Part shown: positions 1-53,500 of the stretch, in pieces | How positions within the stretch are numbered: the stretch's first letter is position 1 | Layout: each line of letters starts with the position of its first letter | NCBI GenBank assembly: GCA_037039925.1 | Contig: JAXRKP010001090.1 | Location: forward strand, 75,001-139,000 | Length of the DNA stretch: 64,000 bases | Source of the DNA: Doris montereyensis | Lineage: Eukaryota > Mollusca > Gastropoda > Nudibranchia > Dorididae | Reading direction: 5' to 3' | Translations under genes and position numbers: made by a program | The notes under the pieces: model-generated | What the model saw: only the letters and a program-made list of their open reading frames with translations | What the model was told of the DNA's origin: nothing | Databases searched by the model: none

Positions 1-559
1 CTGCTGGGGGATTTATTGTGTAAAATAATGTAAAGAGCTGAGCCTGCACTTGTGCCGGGATACAGAATATAATAAATCCATCTTAGTCATCTTTAATCTC
101 ATCCTGAATTTCACCAAAACAATGTCCATAGCATAACCTTGGCAGTGTGGCTGGTTTAAAATAGTCTCAGGCAAGAAGCGTTTTGAGGGCAGACAATTAA
201 TGATAAAGGACATACAGATATCTGTTTCAATATCATGATGTATTACATTTACATACATATGGGAAATTCATAGGCAAGAAAAAACTTCATCTATATAATT
301 GATATTAACAATTTTTATTATTATTATTGGCAAAGTATCAATTCATGTAGTTTTAACACTTTACTACACATTGAATGAAATATTTAAAGATAGGTATGCA
401 AATTAATGGTATTCAATTAATTTGAAATATCGTCATGTTAACAGATTTCTACAACACAGCCTAATTTGAGTATAATAATTATATCATTACATTAAAAAAA
501 TCAATCTTGTCTACTTCAATGAAATTATTGTCCCCTCTGTCACCCATCCTATTCATCAT

Positions 560-792
560 TTGAAACTAAGTAAAATAAACATATATCATGTATTATGTCA
601 TGCCTACATGGACATGTTCTTTGTATTCTGTTGTTTTTGGGTTGATTTTTAATTTTTGTTGTGTTTTTGCCTTTCATGTATTGAAATGCTACCCTAGAAA
701 AAAGACAGAATGGGAGAATGAATGTAATGTAACGCCATGGAAATCTGCCTTCTATTGGACAATAAAGATTTATCTTATCTTATCTTATCTTA
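560..792 (+). mobile_element. LINE 3' tail with TATCT repeat
   Basis: GGACAATAAAGATTTATCTT followed by four TATCT units. A reverse-orientation relative lies at 55213-55330. Confidence 0.45.
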
Positions 793-1171
793 AAGTTATT
801 ACAGAAATATTTAGATAACATGAACTAAGTCCACACAATGTTGCACATGCACTCATGAAGAAGAAAACAAAGAGTTTGTTTCCCCCTAGGCATCCACCTC
901 CCCACGCCCCCCCCCCTCCCTTGAGTCTGCGCCTATAATTCTTGACAGGCTCAGATGGCTGTGTTTGTTTGAATTATTTTTTCATGAAAATTCTTTTCTT
1001 CCACATCTCTGATGGACAAAGATTTGACCATCTCCACAAAAGTCTGCTGTTTTTACCCAATTAAAAGAATTGAAACATTTTATTTCCCTCCAGCCATTGA
1101 TCCACTTTAAATTTCACAGAAAGGAGAAAAATAAAGATAATACAGTAGTTCAATGAGCATAAGAATGAAAT

Positions 1172-1212
1172 AACCTTAATAATAATAATAAAAAAAATAA
1201 AAATAAAAATAA

Positions 1213-1272
<60 letters not shown>

Positions 1273-1274
1273 CA
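1172..1274. repeat. (AAT)n microsatellite
   Basis: About 100 bp of AAT units with AAAAT interruptions on the left, downstream of the MSH4 stop. Confidence 0.95.
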
Positions 1275-1831
1275 ATAAATAAATTTTAAAACTTCACAAA
1301 ATGGCCAATGAAAAAATGAAAAACAATTTGGTTTGAGAATTGTTGTTTTCATGAAAATTATATTCTTCACCAGGACAACATTTTTTGTGGAGTCTTTCCT
1401 TTCCTGTTCAATTGAGACACATTTTTATTTTCATGTTTTCCAAAAAATTGATAGATGATCGCCTATAATACATATGATCGAAAAATACATTTTGTGAATT
1501 TTTTTCCGTTCCTATACAATTGAGAATTGTTTTTTTAAACACTCCTGTAAAATTTGGTCTAGGCATATGAAAATCAAGATGGAGAAACTGAGAAAAATCT
1601 AAGTCCCTAAGTGTGATATTAATAGAAATAATAAAAAGCAAACTCTTTCATTGGAGAGAATAAAAATGAAGTGCCCATTAAACTACTTAGTTGATTTTGT
1701 GGTCATTTTTCTATCTGAGTCTTCATAATATTATGCTAAACATACATGTTTTAATCGGAACGATAGTGCATAAAATACATTTCTCAAGTCTCATTGAGAC
1801 AGCCTAGGAGGAGTCGGACTGTTCAACATTA

Positions 1832-39259
<37,428 letters not shown>

Positions 39260-39578
39260 CTAAGCAAAAATATCAAATTTCACCTGTTGATCAAGGTAAT
39301 TTATTCAGGTCCTTCATAATTTTGACCTATCGAAAATGTACATATTTATAAAACCTATTACTGTCATATATCAAACTTCTCAGAAATAACTGGAGTTTCT
39401 AAATATCCTCTTGCATTTGGATTATTACTCTGGAAAAGGATCTAGAGAGGTAGTAAGTTGGAATTCTACTTTGATTATTACACAACATTTTACAAACTTT
39501 TTTTTTTGCTTCCCCTCAAACATGATCAAATTCAGAATACAGACACACACAAATACACTATTCATAATCTTCAATACA

Positions 39579-40353
39579 CAGTGGAACTGCTCTAATCGGG
39601 AACCGGTGAATCTGGAAACCCGACCAATTGGGAAGAAATCTCAGGGAACCAAATTTTTTCTATATATGTTACCTCTCTAAATGGGAAACGTCCCGGCTCA
39701 TGTGGGCAATTTTTCGCGTGCTTGCATTGATTATCATCACCCTTTCCCTCATATTTATGTATTCCAACAGGCACTTGTTATTCAAATTTGGTTTCTGTGT
39801 TCACAAAACATCGATTATCATGTCTACATTTGTGCCACACGTGTTATAAATGACATAATATGTACTCAGTGTCGCAAGTGCCAGTTCACGACGACCATAA
39901 GCCAGTCACACCAGATATCCATTCACACCAGTGTGAAAGCAGGCGTCAAGCGAGTCCTTGCTTGTCCTCCTAACAATACAGTAAGGTATTGACACAGGGC
40001 AGCACTTAGAAAGTTGTGCACTGTCATAGTCTCTTATTGATCACGTAACCTGCCAATCACATAGGTGGACACATGAGGAAATTTAACGATTCACCATGCC
40101 TTCTTAATTAAGTATCTTTTCTATCTACCGTCCAACGTAGATTAACTGTGAGAGTAAGCAACATCTCTGATGAATGCCATTTGTTTTGATCAACTGGTCC
40201 TGTGGCTACTTGTTTGTTTCATTCTGCATTTTACCACTCGTAGAAGGGCTTAGGTACCTCAAACTGTTGAGGGAAAATCAAATTCCTTAGGTCTCCGGAA
40301 ATCGGGATAATTTTACAATTCGCCGAGAGTTCCAGATAAGAAAGGTTCCACTG
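39579..40353. mobile_element. MITE-like element, CAGTGGAAC ends, copy 1
   Basis: The left end CAGTGGAACTGCTCTAATCG and the right end (inverted) CAGTGGAACCTTTCTTATCT form imperfect terminal inverted repeats. The interior matches 34215-34572. No TA duplication is clear. It lies upstream of MSH4 exon 1. Confidence 0.65.
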
Positions 40354-40494
40354 TTTAAGCTTTCCACTGAGAAACAACAAGCTATAGTTTTGATCTAATT
40401 ACAAACTACTGCACTAAAGAACAGTAGCAACCTCCCCTGGTTCTAATTTGTAACTATTTTCAGCTCAAGTCTAGAACTAAGATGTTCTCAGTAG

Positions 40495-40845
40495 CCAATC
40501 AGTTAAAATATGACCATATTTCTAAACGGAAAAGATGAGTAGAATGAACCGTTTTTCGTGTGAAATTACCGTCCACATCATAGTAAGGTCAAAGTGAATG
40601 AAACTTGGCAACCAATCAGAACACAAGTTCTAGTTTCGTTTCCCGCATGTATTTGCGAATCTGTGAGTGGAAGCGGCTTCGTTCACACTGTTTCCGAAAG
40701 ACCTCTGTATTTCGAAAAAAATGACGAAGAGTAGGGAAAATTTCACAAACACAGGTGAGTAGTGCTATTCTTTATGTTTTTTATATGTAAATATGACAAA
40801 TTTAGTCATAATAAATTTAACGGAACGGTCTTTGATTTTCATTGG
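40495..40845. promoter_or_regulatory. Possible bidirectional promoter region with CCAAT boxes
   Basis: CCAAT motifs lie at 40495-40499 and 40612-40616, and in reverse at 40841-40845. They sit between the 5'-most MSH4 exon found on the minus strand and a plus-strand start codon at 40721. A shared promoter is inference only; no start-site evidence is visible. Confidence 0.25.
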
Positions 40846-41872
40846 CTGATAGAATATTCAACGGGCGGGCGAACCCAGTGTTTTCTCGTCACTCTTATTT
40901 CATAGTATTTTATTTAGGGGCGAGGGTTGACATCAATTTAAGATGTAAAAGAAGCATTTTATGCTAAAGATTATGCCTCATTGATTAAAAGTATAACTGA
41001 ACACTAGATTTTACGTCTTTTATTAATTATATGACTTAATTATAGAAATAAAGCAGTTGACACAGACAATGGTATCGATCGCGATGACCCCTTATACCCT
41101 TGCTCAAGAAATAAAGTAGACTTATCCTTGGCTGAGTATCAATGAGCTATGCATGTTCATTACTGGGGCATACAAATATAATATTTGAATGTGAAAGCAT
41201 CTTTAAAATTACTTGTTATAACGGACTTATGTATAGATCTAGTTTTTAATTGTATGTGAGAAAGCACTGTTATTTCTTGTGTCATGATGGGCCTATCCAT
41301 TTTCCTTGCCTTGCAGTTCCCGAACATAAGATGGACCATCATAGCTTCATAGCAAAATACGGGGACCCCGATCTCAACTGCACCAATGTGACGATTTCTT
41401 TTAATCTATAAAGATGAATTAAACAAAAACAAAAACGGAAATTTGCCGGCTGAATGGGTCAAAGAATGGGCAGATAGACCTGAAACATCGACAAATTCCT
41501 TAAAAACGAAATTTGAGAGGATGCATAAAAAGGTGTTGAGACTAAGAAGAGCAGCCTGAGAGAAGTTTAAAGAAGAAATTTTCACTTTTCCTGCTGTCTT
41601 ACAAAACACGTCACTTCAGCTGCAAGTTAATCCTATTGCTGTACAGCCCTTGACACCAAACTGTTCACCTCAACCCACAACAAGTCAACCGAGCTCGGCA
41701 AAGGCCTTGGGTGCTTTAAATGACCCAGAGGTCATGACGTCCAAATTTCGAAAGGAAATGTGCTAGCTGCAGGCCTTGACATTGAGCCAAGAGCACGAGG
41801 GAGGTCATGGCTCCAATGCCAAAGAAATCCAGAAAAAAAAGAGAAAAAAATAACAGTAACATTTAATTTTCA
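40721..41872 (+). pseudogene. Divergent two-exon ORF with internal stops, family unknown
   Basis: Exon one, 40721-40754, starts ATG and reads MTKSRENFTNT with donor CAG|GTGAGT. A second segment from about 41414 is in phase and reads NGNLPAEWVKEWADRPETS, then SLKTKFERMHKKVLRLRRA, a TGA, KFKEEIFTFPAVL, a Pro/Gln-rich stretch, a TAG, and a lysine-rich end KKKRKK. The Arg/Lys-rich start and end suggest a small nuclear or DNA-binding protein, which is inference. The two stops (one at a likely CGA-to-TGA change) suggest decay. The acceptor before 41414 (AAAG) is weak. I do not recognise the family. Confidence 0.45.
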
Positions 41873-41879
41873 TACTATA

Positions 41880-43140
41880 TAGTCTTCGAGTGTCAGGAAT
41901 TTTATTTTGCGTGATCGACTGTTTCCCGTCCGCATATTAAATTAATTATATGCAAATTAATGCTTATATGTTTAACACTGTTTAAACTAAATTCTGATGA
42001 TTCCGTTGAATTAATTGGTAAATTTACCATAATGTTGCCAAGTTTCATTCCTCCAGCACAATTATTAACAAAATGGAAAATATTTCGCTCGAGCTCATTA
42101 AATTATGGGCATAATTTATGCTAATTTATTCGTAAAACACACCTTTGATTGCATTTTATGTTGATTTCATTATTTTTTTCAACATCCTCATGAAAAATTA
42201 TGAAAGACAGCAAAGTTTTAATAGCATTAGTCTGAAAGAATTCATGAAAGATTTACCTGAAAGCTGTGTTTCGGTGATCGAAAATCAATATACTGTTGAA
42301 TTTTTTCCTCTTTAATGATTTAATAATTTAATGACCTTTGAAAATTTGTAAAATCATTATTTATTGATGGATTTTCAAAATTCAAAAAGATTTATTCTAA
42401 TTTTAAGAAGCCCTACAGTCTCAAAGTGTTTATTATTGTAGAAAAGTACTTTAAAATGTTCATTTAGCATAGCTACACTGTCGTCTACGGTCGAGTGTCT
42501 TAGCTTACACAACACTTACAATATCTGGGATGTTTTTCAGCCATGACGACTTAAAATAAACCAACGATGTCAATAATCAATAAGATGGATAAAGGTGATG
42601 TGTCTTGATTTATATCTAGACTAGACCTGGTCTTATAGAAACCAGAACGGCTGATGATTTATGAACATCAGAACAAAGAGAAATAAAATCGAAAAGGCAA
42701 GTTTACAAGGTGGAAAGTAAACACCAATCACACAAATGTGGGTTTAAAGGGAGCCGCAAAGTGAGCCCTCCCGTTCGTAACCAGAGAATTACGGTATCGA
42801 ATCAAAATTTAAAACCGTATCAATCATTCGCAAGAATCGAAATGTGAAACTTGATAAAAGTGACAACTTAAAAAAAATGAAGACAAAATAAACACGTGCC
42901 GTTTCGGGTATAACACTTTGTCAGACAACAAACGAGGTAAATACACACACTTAAACAGACATTACATTGTGTGATGTCAGAGGGAATAACATAAAGGAGG
43001 AAGAACAGGAGGGGGGGGGGGGTGAAAAAATTCAAGAAATGGAAACCAATGATAAGAATGAATAGAAGGGAAAAGGGGAAATAAGGGGGGGGTGGGGTGG
43101 ATGAGGATAGAACAAGTCAAAGGGGTAAGAGTGAGAAAGA
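41880..43140. other. AT-rich intergenic stretch
   Basis: I see no conserved ORF, splice-linked exon or named repeat here. A G-run (43012-43022) and GGGG-rich purines lead into the AG-GACA microsatellite. Confidence 0.5.
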
Positions 43141-43178
43141 TCAGATCTGAGAATGTAGATTTAATTTAAAATAGAGAA

Positions 43179-43435
<257 letters not shown>

Positions 43436-43799
43436 GTTTATCGGGGAATGAAGAAGCGCAGAAAGAAATAAGAATGTGATAAGAGATAAGGGATGGAAAT
43501 GAAGTATCAACAGGGTAAAATATATACAATAAAAGTATGAAACTTATAGAAAAGACAAATGTTAAAATAAATTTATGATAATGATGGAGTGAAACAACTT
43601 ATCTGAAGATGAGTAGTAAACCAAATCACAAGTAGGCTAGATCTCAAACAATTGCTGACTGTCCTCCCAAACAGATTATAAGCATAACAACCCCCCCCCA
43701 AAAAAAAAAAAAAAACAAAAAAAAAAAAAACAACAACCCATTGAGATCTACTGGTATTTGCGATTTAGTCTCTTACTGTCGTTGTTCATTTTTGACTTA

Positions 43800-44005
43800 T
43801 TTTGACACCTGATCACCACTGGGAAAATCGATGGGACAAGATCTAGAGGACGACAAAGGGAAAATATTCTGGATGGAAGAGCAGGATGTCTGAAGACAAA
43901 TAAAGTAAACAACCTGATAAGAGTGACCAGAGATGGAGGAGTGTGGAAGATTATGATCGTCAACGCCACACAGCATGGCAAGACACTTGATGATAATGAT
44001 GCATT
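43800..44005 (+). mobile_element. LINE 3' end remnant
   Basis: Reads GKIDGTRSRGRQRENILDGR, then NNLIRVTRDGGVWKIMIVNA, ending at a GAT-rich tail. It resembles the C-terminal GRQR..ILDGL..RDRxxW pattern of several LINE families. Confidence 0.55.
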
Positions 44006-44009
44006 CGTT

Positions 44010-46150
<2,141 letters not shown>

Positions 46151-46156
46151 CAGATA

Positions 46157-46660
46157 CAGTGCAATCCCCGATAACGACATCTCCGAATAACGACAATCCC
46201 CGATAGCGACATGGATCCTTGGTCCCGTTTTCTTTTGCTATATATCATTAGTAAAAAAAAACCCTCCGAATAGCGACGTGAAACCTCCCAATAACGACAT
46301 AAGTCTAGCCGTAAACACTACATTTGACATGAAAATTTGATCGATATTGACAAAATTGAGACGTATTCTTAGCAATGAAAACACTTCTTTTTTGGCCCAT
46401 GACAACGTGTGAGATTATTTCTCCATCTCTGAGGGTACCAAGGCCGTGACAACCAGCTAGTAAACCCATCTGCTGGCTTTACCAACCCCACCCCCAACAC
46501 ACCGGCTCTTTTCAGGGCCCCACCACATCTTCCCAATTGACTAGCCTCATTCGTAACGCCCCTTTTTGCCGCCATTTTGAAAATTTCTGAATAACGGCAT
46601 CCCCGATAACGACATGATTGTTCGGTCCCCGAGCGATGTCGTTATCGGGGGATTGCACTG
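46157..46660. mobile_element. Non-autonomous pogo/Tigger-like DNA element
   Basis: The left end CAGTGCAATCCCCGATAACG is repeated in inverted form at the right end with one extra C. It is flanked by TA on both sides (46155-46156 and 46661-46662). CCGAATAACGACA and CCCGATAGCGACAT sub-repeats occur inside both ends. It is 504 bp with no transposase. TIRs starting CAGTG with TA duplication are typical of the pogo/Tigger group. Confidence 0.82.
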
Positions 46661-46689
46661 TAGTAAGTTTGGGCAGGTACGTGGCGTTA

Positions 46690-46930
46690 ATGGAGATAAG
46701 ACTCTGAGACTGTGGTGATGCAACTTGTAGACCATCTCACTCCAATCAGGCTTTCTTTACGGCGCTGTTGCAGGAAAGCCAGTTGAGAGAGTAGGATGGA
46801 GTCCATGCATGATGTTTGGTGGTGGCAAGTGGAGACCCATCTTGCTGCTCTTCGTTTGATTTTCCTGAGGGCCTCAATCTCGTTTGCAGTGTAGACTGTG
46901 GGGATTCCAGTTGGTGGCTGCGTTCTCAAG
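46690..46930 (-). mobile_element. LINE reverse-transcriptase C-terminal remnant
   Basis: Minus-strand reading IEALRKIKRRAARWVSTCHH, then LLSQLAFLQQRRKESLIGV, the conserved segment after the palm in Jockey/CR1 elements. It stands 30 bases from the pogo-like element. Confidence 0.6.
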
Positions 46931-47593
46931 AAACAAACGAACAAATGCTTTGTACGTGGTTTTCCTTTGTCTTCTTGTTGCCGTTCTTGAGGTTGTGCGG
47001 ACGAATAAAGATCTACAACTGCCGATCCTAGTTTAAGGGAATAGAAAGATTCCGTGAACCACCGAAATCAAGTTTTTTTGTCTGATCGAATGGGAGAACA
47101 TTGTGTTGAGAGTCGTAAATAATGTACCAAATGGACAAAAGCATCTCTACTGACATTGACTTTTAAACTTCTATCGAATTACGTTTTCTGTAAAATGACC
47201 GACCTACCGACGTTTTTCATCAACAATCAATCTACTTTAATGATAATACCAAACAGTTTGATGAACAACAACGATAATCTTTAAATTGACCCATTTTTAA
47301 CACGTATGAAGATGACCTAGATTTTTAACTCCTCAAAATAGCTGATTTTACGCTAAAAAGTTAACTTAATAAATATGATGATTATTTTTATCAATCCAAA
47401 TTATGATCCTAGATATATCATCTTTTTTGTTTAATGGTTACAAAATTCAAGAGTGGAAATAGAACGATGCATTTTAAGCATTTTGTATGACCTGATCTGG
47501 TGGCACCACCTTTTTGTCATAGCTGCATTGTGATTGAATATAATTTTTGTCATCAATTTCAGATTGTTGGAAACTGTTTTAATTTTGTAAAAA

Positions 47594-50500
47594 ATGGAGG
47601 GACAACATAAATCAGGTTTGTCTTTTATATTTCTTTACACTGAAAAAGGAATTTTTTCTTAGCCTTCTTTGTTAAAAAATTGAATCAAGAAATAAATCTA
47701 GATCAAGATCTCTACATAATGCCGGCACTATTCTCATCTTTGGCATTACAATTTACAATTACAGCGGTCTCTGCCTTTGAGACTGCTTTCTATGTGTAAC
47801 ATATTTTTCCTCATTAATTTTCATGCCTAAGAGGCCGCGTCTAACAGCGTAAGTCGGCTCAAAGGGCTGAATGGTCTGCTAAAATTAATGCACTGCAATA
47901 AAGCGAAAAATTTAAATTCGAATGACAATGTCATGTTTCTCTCTATCTAGAACATGTAATTCATGTTATAGGCCTAAAATCTCTGTTAGGTCCTGTAAAG
48001 CCAACGTCAGACCCTTTGATGTGGGGGGGGGGTGGGGGGGGACTTGGTAGTCAGAGGCAAGGTGTCTACGTCTCAACGAAAGGTAGTGGGCTCGAGTCCG
48101 CCAATGGTTGAAACATTTTGTTGAGTATTTTTCGAGTGAAACGTACCCCCTGGGCTAGGTAGGTGTTTTGACACCTAGTCCCATCGGGACGGACGATGAA
48201 GAGGAGGTTCCATGTGTAGATCACAACACTGTGCACGTTAAAGATCCCTTGGTTGTTGACAGGGCAGTCTGGGCAAAAATTAAAAATTCAACCAAAAATC
48301 CTGAGATAACCTTAGTTGTGGATGTGGATAAATCAAATCAGATAAAAACAAATAAAAACTTTGATGTAGGTGCCATGTACTCATCAGATGAATGAGGTCA
48401 TTGACATGTCTACACCTCACATTGTGACACTTGAAGACTGGTTGTTGCCACTGGAACGTCTTGTCTTGTCCTAGATCAAAGGCACCGATATGACCGTTGT
48501 GAACTACAATTTTATGCCCCCCCCCCCCCCCCCGAAATTGAAATAACACTTTGAATTTCAATATGTTAAAGGTGACAATAAATTCAACGCCAAGAAAGCT
48601 GAAATTGCAGCAGCTGGAAATCGGCCAGAAGATTGGAAAGCCTACATCGATGAGACAAAACTCAACATGAAAGACCTCCCATTAGATGACAAAAGGAAGA
48701 GTAATATAATAAGTTACATGTATCACAGTGCTTTTCAGGTAAACTCTTCTTGTAACCCAGATGAATTAAGATATTGTCAGTGAAACTGTCTAAACTCATG
48801 GGAAGCTCGGCCTCTCAAACCAAAGGTTAAAGCCCGCCAAGCGGTTGAACCATTTTCTCGAGGTTTTGTTTTTAGTAAAATCTGCCTCCTTGGTTCAGTT
48901 AGGTGGGTCGACACCTAGTCCCATTGGAGACGGATGATAAAAAGGAGATCACAACACTCTGTGCACATTAAAGACCCCTTGGCTGTTTACAAGGCAGTTT
49001 GAGTAAAATTGAAAATCTTACCAAAACCCCTGAGATCACCTTAGCTGTGGATGTGGGTGAATCAAAATCTAAACGCATAAATCTGCAATATGTGAGGTAT
49101 GAGATGCGATTTGTTGTGTTTTTATAAATATTGGAGGCCCTGATCCAACAGAAGACTCCAACCAACACACATGATCCAAATGCAGATTTCCGTTTTTTTC
49201 CTAGCTTGGAAACCTAACCAAGTTATTATAAGTCAAGGAGTGGGTGTATTTGTTTCGATTTTTCAAAAGGTTCAACTCCGGACTCGTAAGTCCATATAGT
49301 GCACCACTGGTGATTTTTTCCCATAAGCTACATTCTAAAGTATATTAAATTGCAATCCAAAGAACTTAACATAGTGTTTGCTGTCATATTCGATGATCTA
49401 TTACATTTTTTGCTTCTCCTGAAAAAATGACATCAGGTGGACTTACACGTGTAGACAGTTTCACTCGCGGTATGCTTTCTTTGATTGTGAGGATTACTAA
49501 ACATGCTTAAAATGTATTCTGCATTTTGATTTTGTTGATCTAAATCTTGTTTGAAAGTGAAAAAATAATTACAACGAAAAGAGACTTTTAAAGTGTCTAC
49601 TTTTCAGTGTCAAGAAAACTTTTACTTTCATTCACATGTTGCATGATAGATATGATGAATATGAGGCTCATTTAGATTTTTCAATTACGTGTATGATTTT
49701 AGTACATTACTCCTAGACCTAAATATATTCATAATCTTTAGGAATATTTTGTTGATAATTTCCTCCGTTTCAATTTAATCATATTCATCAATAATTTCTT
49801 TCCTCTGTTCTTTAAAAATAAATCAATCAACATTTGCTGTTACAGGCCATTCCTGTTTCCAACACCTCTCTTGCACACGCCCTGTTGCTGGTTGACTATG
49901 CGACTTTCAAAGGTTTGATTTTCTCGTCTTGTCAATTTTCTGTAATTTTTCCAAATTATTTTATTGTGTTTTATTTTTAGTTTGTTTCTTTTTAGGTATG
50001 GTGAAAAAGAGGGTTTTTGGCCATAAATTTCCATTTCTTTGTATTTTATTTTGTTTGAGTGAGATCATTGTGGAGCACAGTGACGGCTTTTCTGTATCAT
50101 GCTCTTGTAATTGGAGAACAAGATGGAAGGATACATGAAGTTATGTATTTCATTCAAAATGATAACAATGATTGTTTTGTCAAAGATATATTCATAATAT
50201 TGCCACTATTTTATCACGTCAATAAGTATTTAACTGGGACTTTGAAATGAGCTGGCTGATGCTGCTGCAATGGCCTTACTTCTTTCTTTCTGGTTACCAG
50301 TAAAAGCTAGGATTGAATACAAAATGTCTCTTTTCTTTAATGATCTTTGGAATCCTCCACACCTTTGTACATCCAAGAAACCATTAGCTCATATAAATAC
50401 CCACAAGAACTTTTCAGATTTCAAGATTCTAAATTTTTGATAATACCCAAAATCAAACATTTTGGAGAGAAAAGTTTGAAAAACCAAGACCTCTCTTCCA

Positions 50501-53500
50501 CCATCTGTGAGATTGGCAACTAGTGTTGCTACCTTAAAAGACATCTAAAGACGCATCTTTTTAAGAATGATTTATTTAGAATTTCATGATCTTTAAATCA
50601 CATTATAAAATATAGGATTTATCCCTTCTACAGATGTATTTTACTAAGCAAATTATGTTAGCTTTTAAATCAGTAATGCCCTAAATAACTATGAACTTTG
50701 AATTGGGTAATTCTTGTATGTTGATTGTAAAAAGCGCCTTGAGATTTCGATATAATCATTATCTATATAAACTTTAAGTAAAAAAGGCATCTTGAAGTAT
50801 TTTTTAAAAATTTTTGAGTTAGGCCTTTTGATTTTAGTATATATATGAGTAACTGTCAAAATATGGTCATGCTATATCATTGAAAAGTTTGTAACATCCT
50901 TGGTTGCCAAGGAAGTGGCCGCCATCTTGGATTTTGACCCAATTTTCAAAATCCATCTCCTCATTTAGTTATGAATAAAATCACTCAAAACCTGTGCAGA
51001 TCATATTTTGATTCAACATCTAACAGTGACATTTAAAAATAATATTTTGGATAGGTTTTTTTTTAATGAATTTTTGAAAATAACATATATATATGCAAAA
51101 ACAGCATTTTTATTACATTTTTGTTCTCCTAAAAGTTTCAAGATATCAAAACCCTGTCGTCATTCTATTACAATTAACAAGAAAAAAATTTGTGTGCCAA
51201 ATATAATACAAATCGTTCAGTAAATGGCGGAGGAGATAGATCTTTAGTGTGAAAAAACTATATTTGAGAAAAATGCAAGACGGGTTGCCCTTCTTGTAGC
51301 AGCCCCTTACTCTTTCGTCAGTCTCTGGCATTGTTACTATTGTTAAGAGGATTGTAAATCTAGGTTTAGATGCGCATTGCTGTGAAAACATGTCAAAAGG
51401 ATAATTTTTTCTTTTTCTCCTCTATTCCTATACTTGTGCGCATGTTTGCATAAACATCAACGTGCAACACTGGCTGTTTTTACCTACCCTTGCCTACAAA
51501 ATATTTTGTATTAAAATAGATGTATATTATATGGACATTTTTTTGACATAAACTTGTATTTGTATATACCTTTCTACCTGAATATGCAAAGAACAGAAAG
51601 TCAACATTTTGGTCCCAAACTCCCCAATACAGGTATTGAAATGCTTTTAAAATGGACCACCATCGTAATAGTTTCTGTTCGTTTTAAACTTTTATTTTCC
51701 AGTGATCAGAGTCTGGAAGACGCAGAAAAGTTGATGTTTCATGGCCGCAGGTACCTGCGCATGCACGCTGTTATACATGTAGCAAGTGCAGAGCTTGAGC
51801 TGAAAAAGGTAAGATTGATGGAGATCTATTTCCTTATAATGGATAATGATTATTAGCTCTTGCTCTATTTATGTGTTTTATTCGTTACAATAGAGATACA
51901 ATCAGAACCAAAACAATCAGGATAAGGCTCAAAAGATACTGTCATATATATATGTAAAAGTGGATACGATAGGCACACTTGCCTTTATATATATATTTCT
52001 CCTAGAATCTATACATTAATGATTGATTTAAGTTGAATTTGTTTTCAATTTAGATATATTGATATATTCTTGTGTTTCTAACGGAAAATGTGATAACACA
52101 CGTAAATTTCCTTTTTGTGGATCAATAAAGATAACTAATTGAATTGACATATGTTTTGAAAATCCACTTAAGTAACATGTGCCAAGTAGGCCCCTTTTTA
52201 TCTAAGATTTGAAACTTATAGTCATAATTTTTTCTCTGCTGACGGATGGAATACTCAGACCTGCCGTTTATCCTGATTTAATCGGAATCATCCGGTTTTC
52301 TCGCGAAAATTTGCGAAAATTTGATTTTCCGTTGGTCCGTCCTGATTCTTTGGTAATACAACTGTAGTCGTTGCCTGAACGGCATTTTCTGTATATTCAG
52401 CGTGTGATTTTTGTTTTTAATCGGCCAATACCAGGATGTCGTGCCTATCCAGGATTCATGTTATATTAGACCTTCCATTTCTCTGCCTTTAGGCGTGAAT
52501 ACCGACAATTTTATCCTTTCCGACATTTTTCCACCGACGAAAAATAAAAAAAAATATTTTCGGACATTTGCGATTCGAATGGCAGAAATGATGAATGTCG
52601 AAAGAAATGAGTTAAACATTTTTGATTTCCGGCGTTGGAACTTCCGTTTGAGATTGAGATTCAGGCATTGTTCGAGTTGGCGCTTTGCTTTGTTAACAAC
52701 TACGTATCAATCTAGATCTTTACCTTTAATTTGTGAAACTTTCATCATGCCGCACATTTTTAACTTTGTTCATAGGAATTCAGACATTAAATCTATAGAA
52801 AATGGCGTGAGAAATAAATTTTGATGGAATTGGTTAGAGGAGAGGATGGGACAGAACGGAGATTTCCTGTCTGTTTTACGTTAGAAAACTCGCTAATCCA
52901 GGCCAGGTATTCTGCACGTATTGTAAAACTTAAGTTGACCACAGTCAGAAAGGAAAATCGCACATCAAACGGCATTCTGACAATGTGAGTCATGAAAAAG
53001 GAGACCGATCCTGAATAGTAACCATGTTCTGCCAGCTGTGATCAGATCGACTTCTAATTTGGAAAAAGGAGCAATCTCTTTACAAAAAATCCTACCTTAT
53101 GGTGCTGCTCCTAATGTTGTCATAATATTATGTAACAGTGTATGTTTTGTATAATATTGCATAACAAATGACCCGAGGAATTTTTCAGGCAATTTTGTCA
53201 AGGGTGAATGGAAGGTCTGTATTATGAATAATGGAGAAAAAATGGTGTATCGATTCTTCGCTAATGTATTGTTCTCTTTGTCCATTCTTGAGAGTACTCA
53301 TGCTGTCTGATTACGTGTTATTGAGGCCTACTGCGATTACTAGAGCCTTGAATTTCAAATTAATCAAGCAGAAGGCTTCGCTGATATTCAATGACTTGTT
53401 AGATCTAGATATAGACGTCCTAGTGTTAGGGACGTCTAGATGGTCTGTATCTGTACTCTAAAGTAGATCTAATAGATCTAAATCAAGTCGAGATTAAAAA

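Noticed and set aside
1424..1429. MSH4 poly(A) signal (AATAAA on the minus strand)
   Set aside because: It is about 400 bases past the stop in AT-rich DNA where such hexamers are expected by chance.
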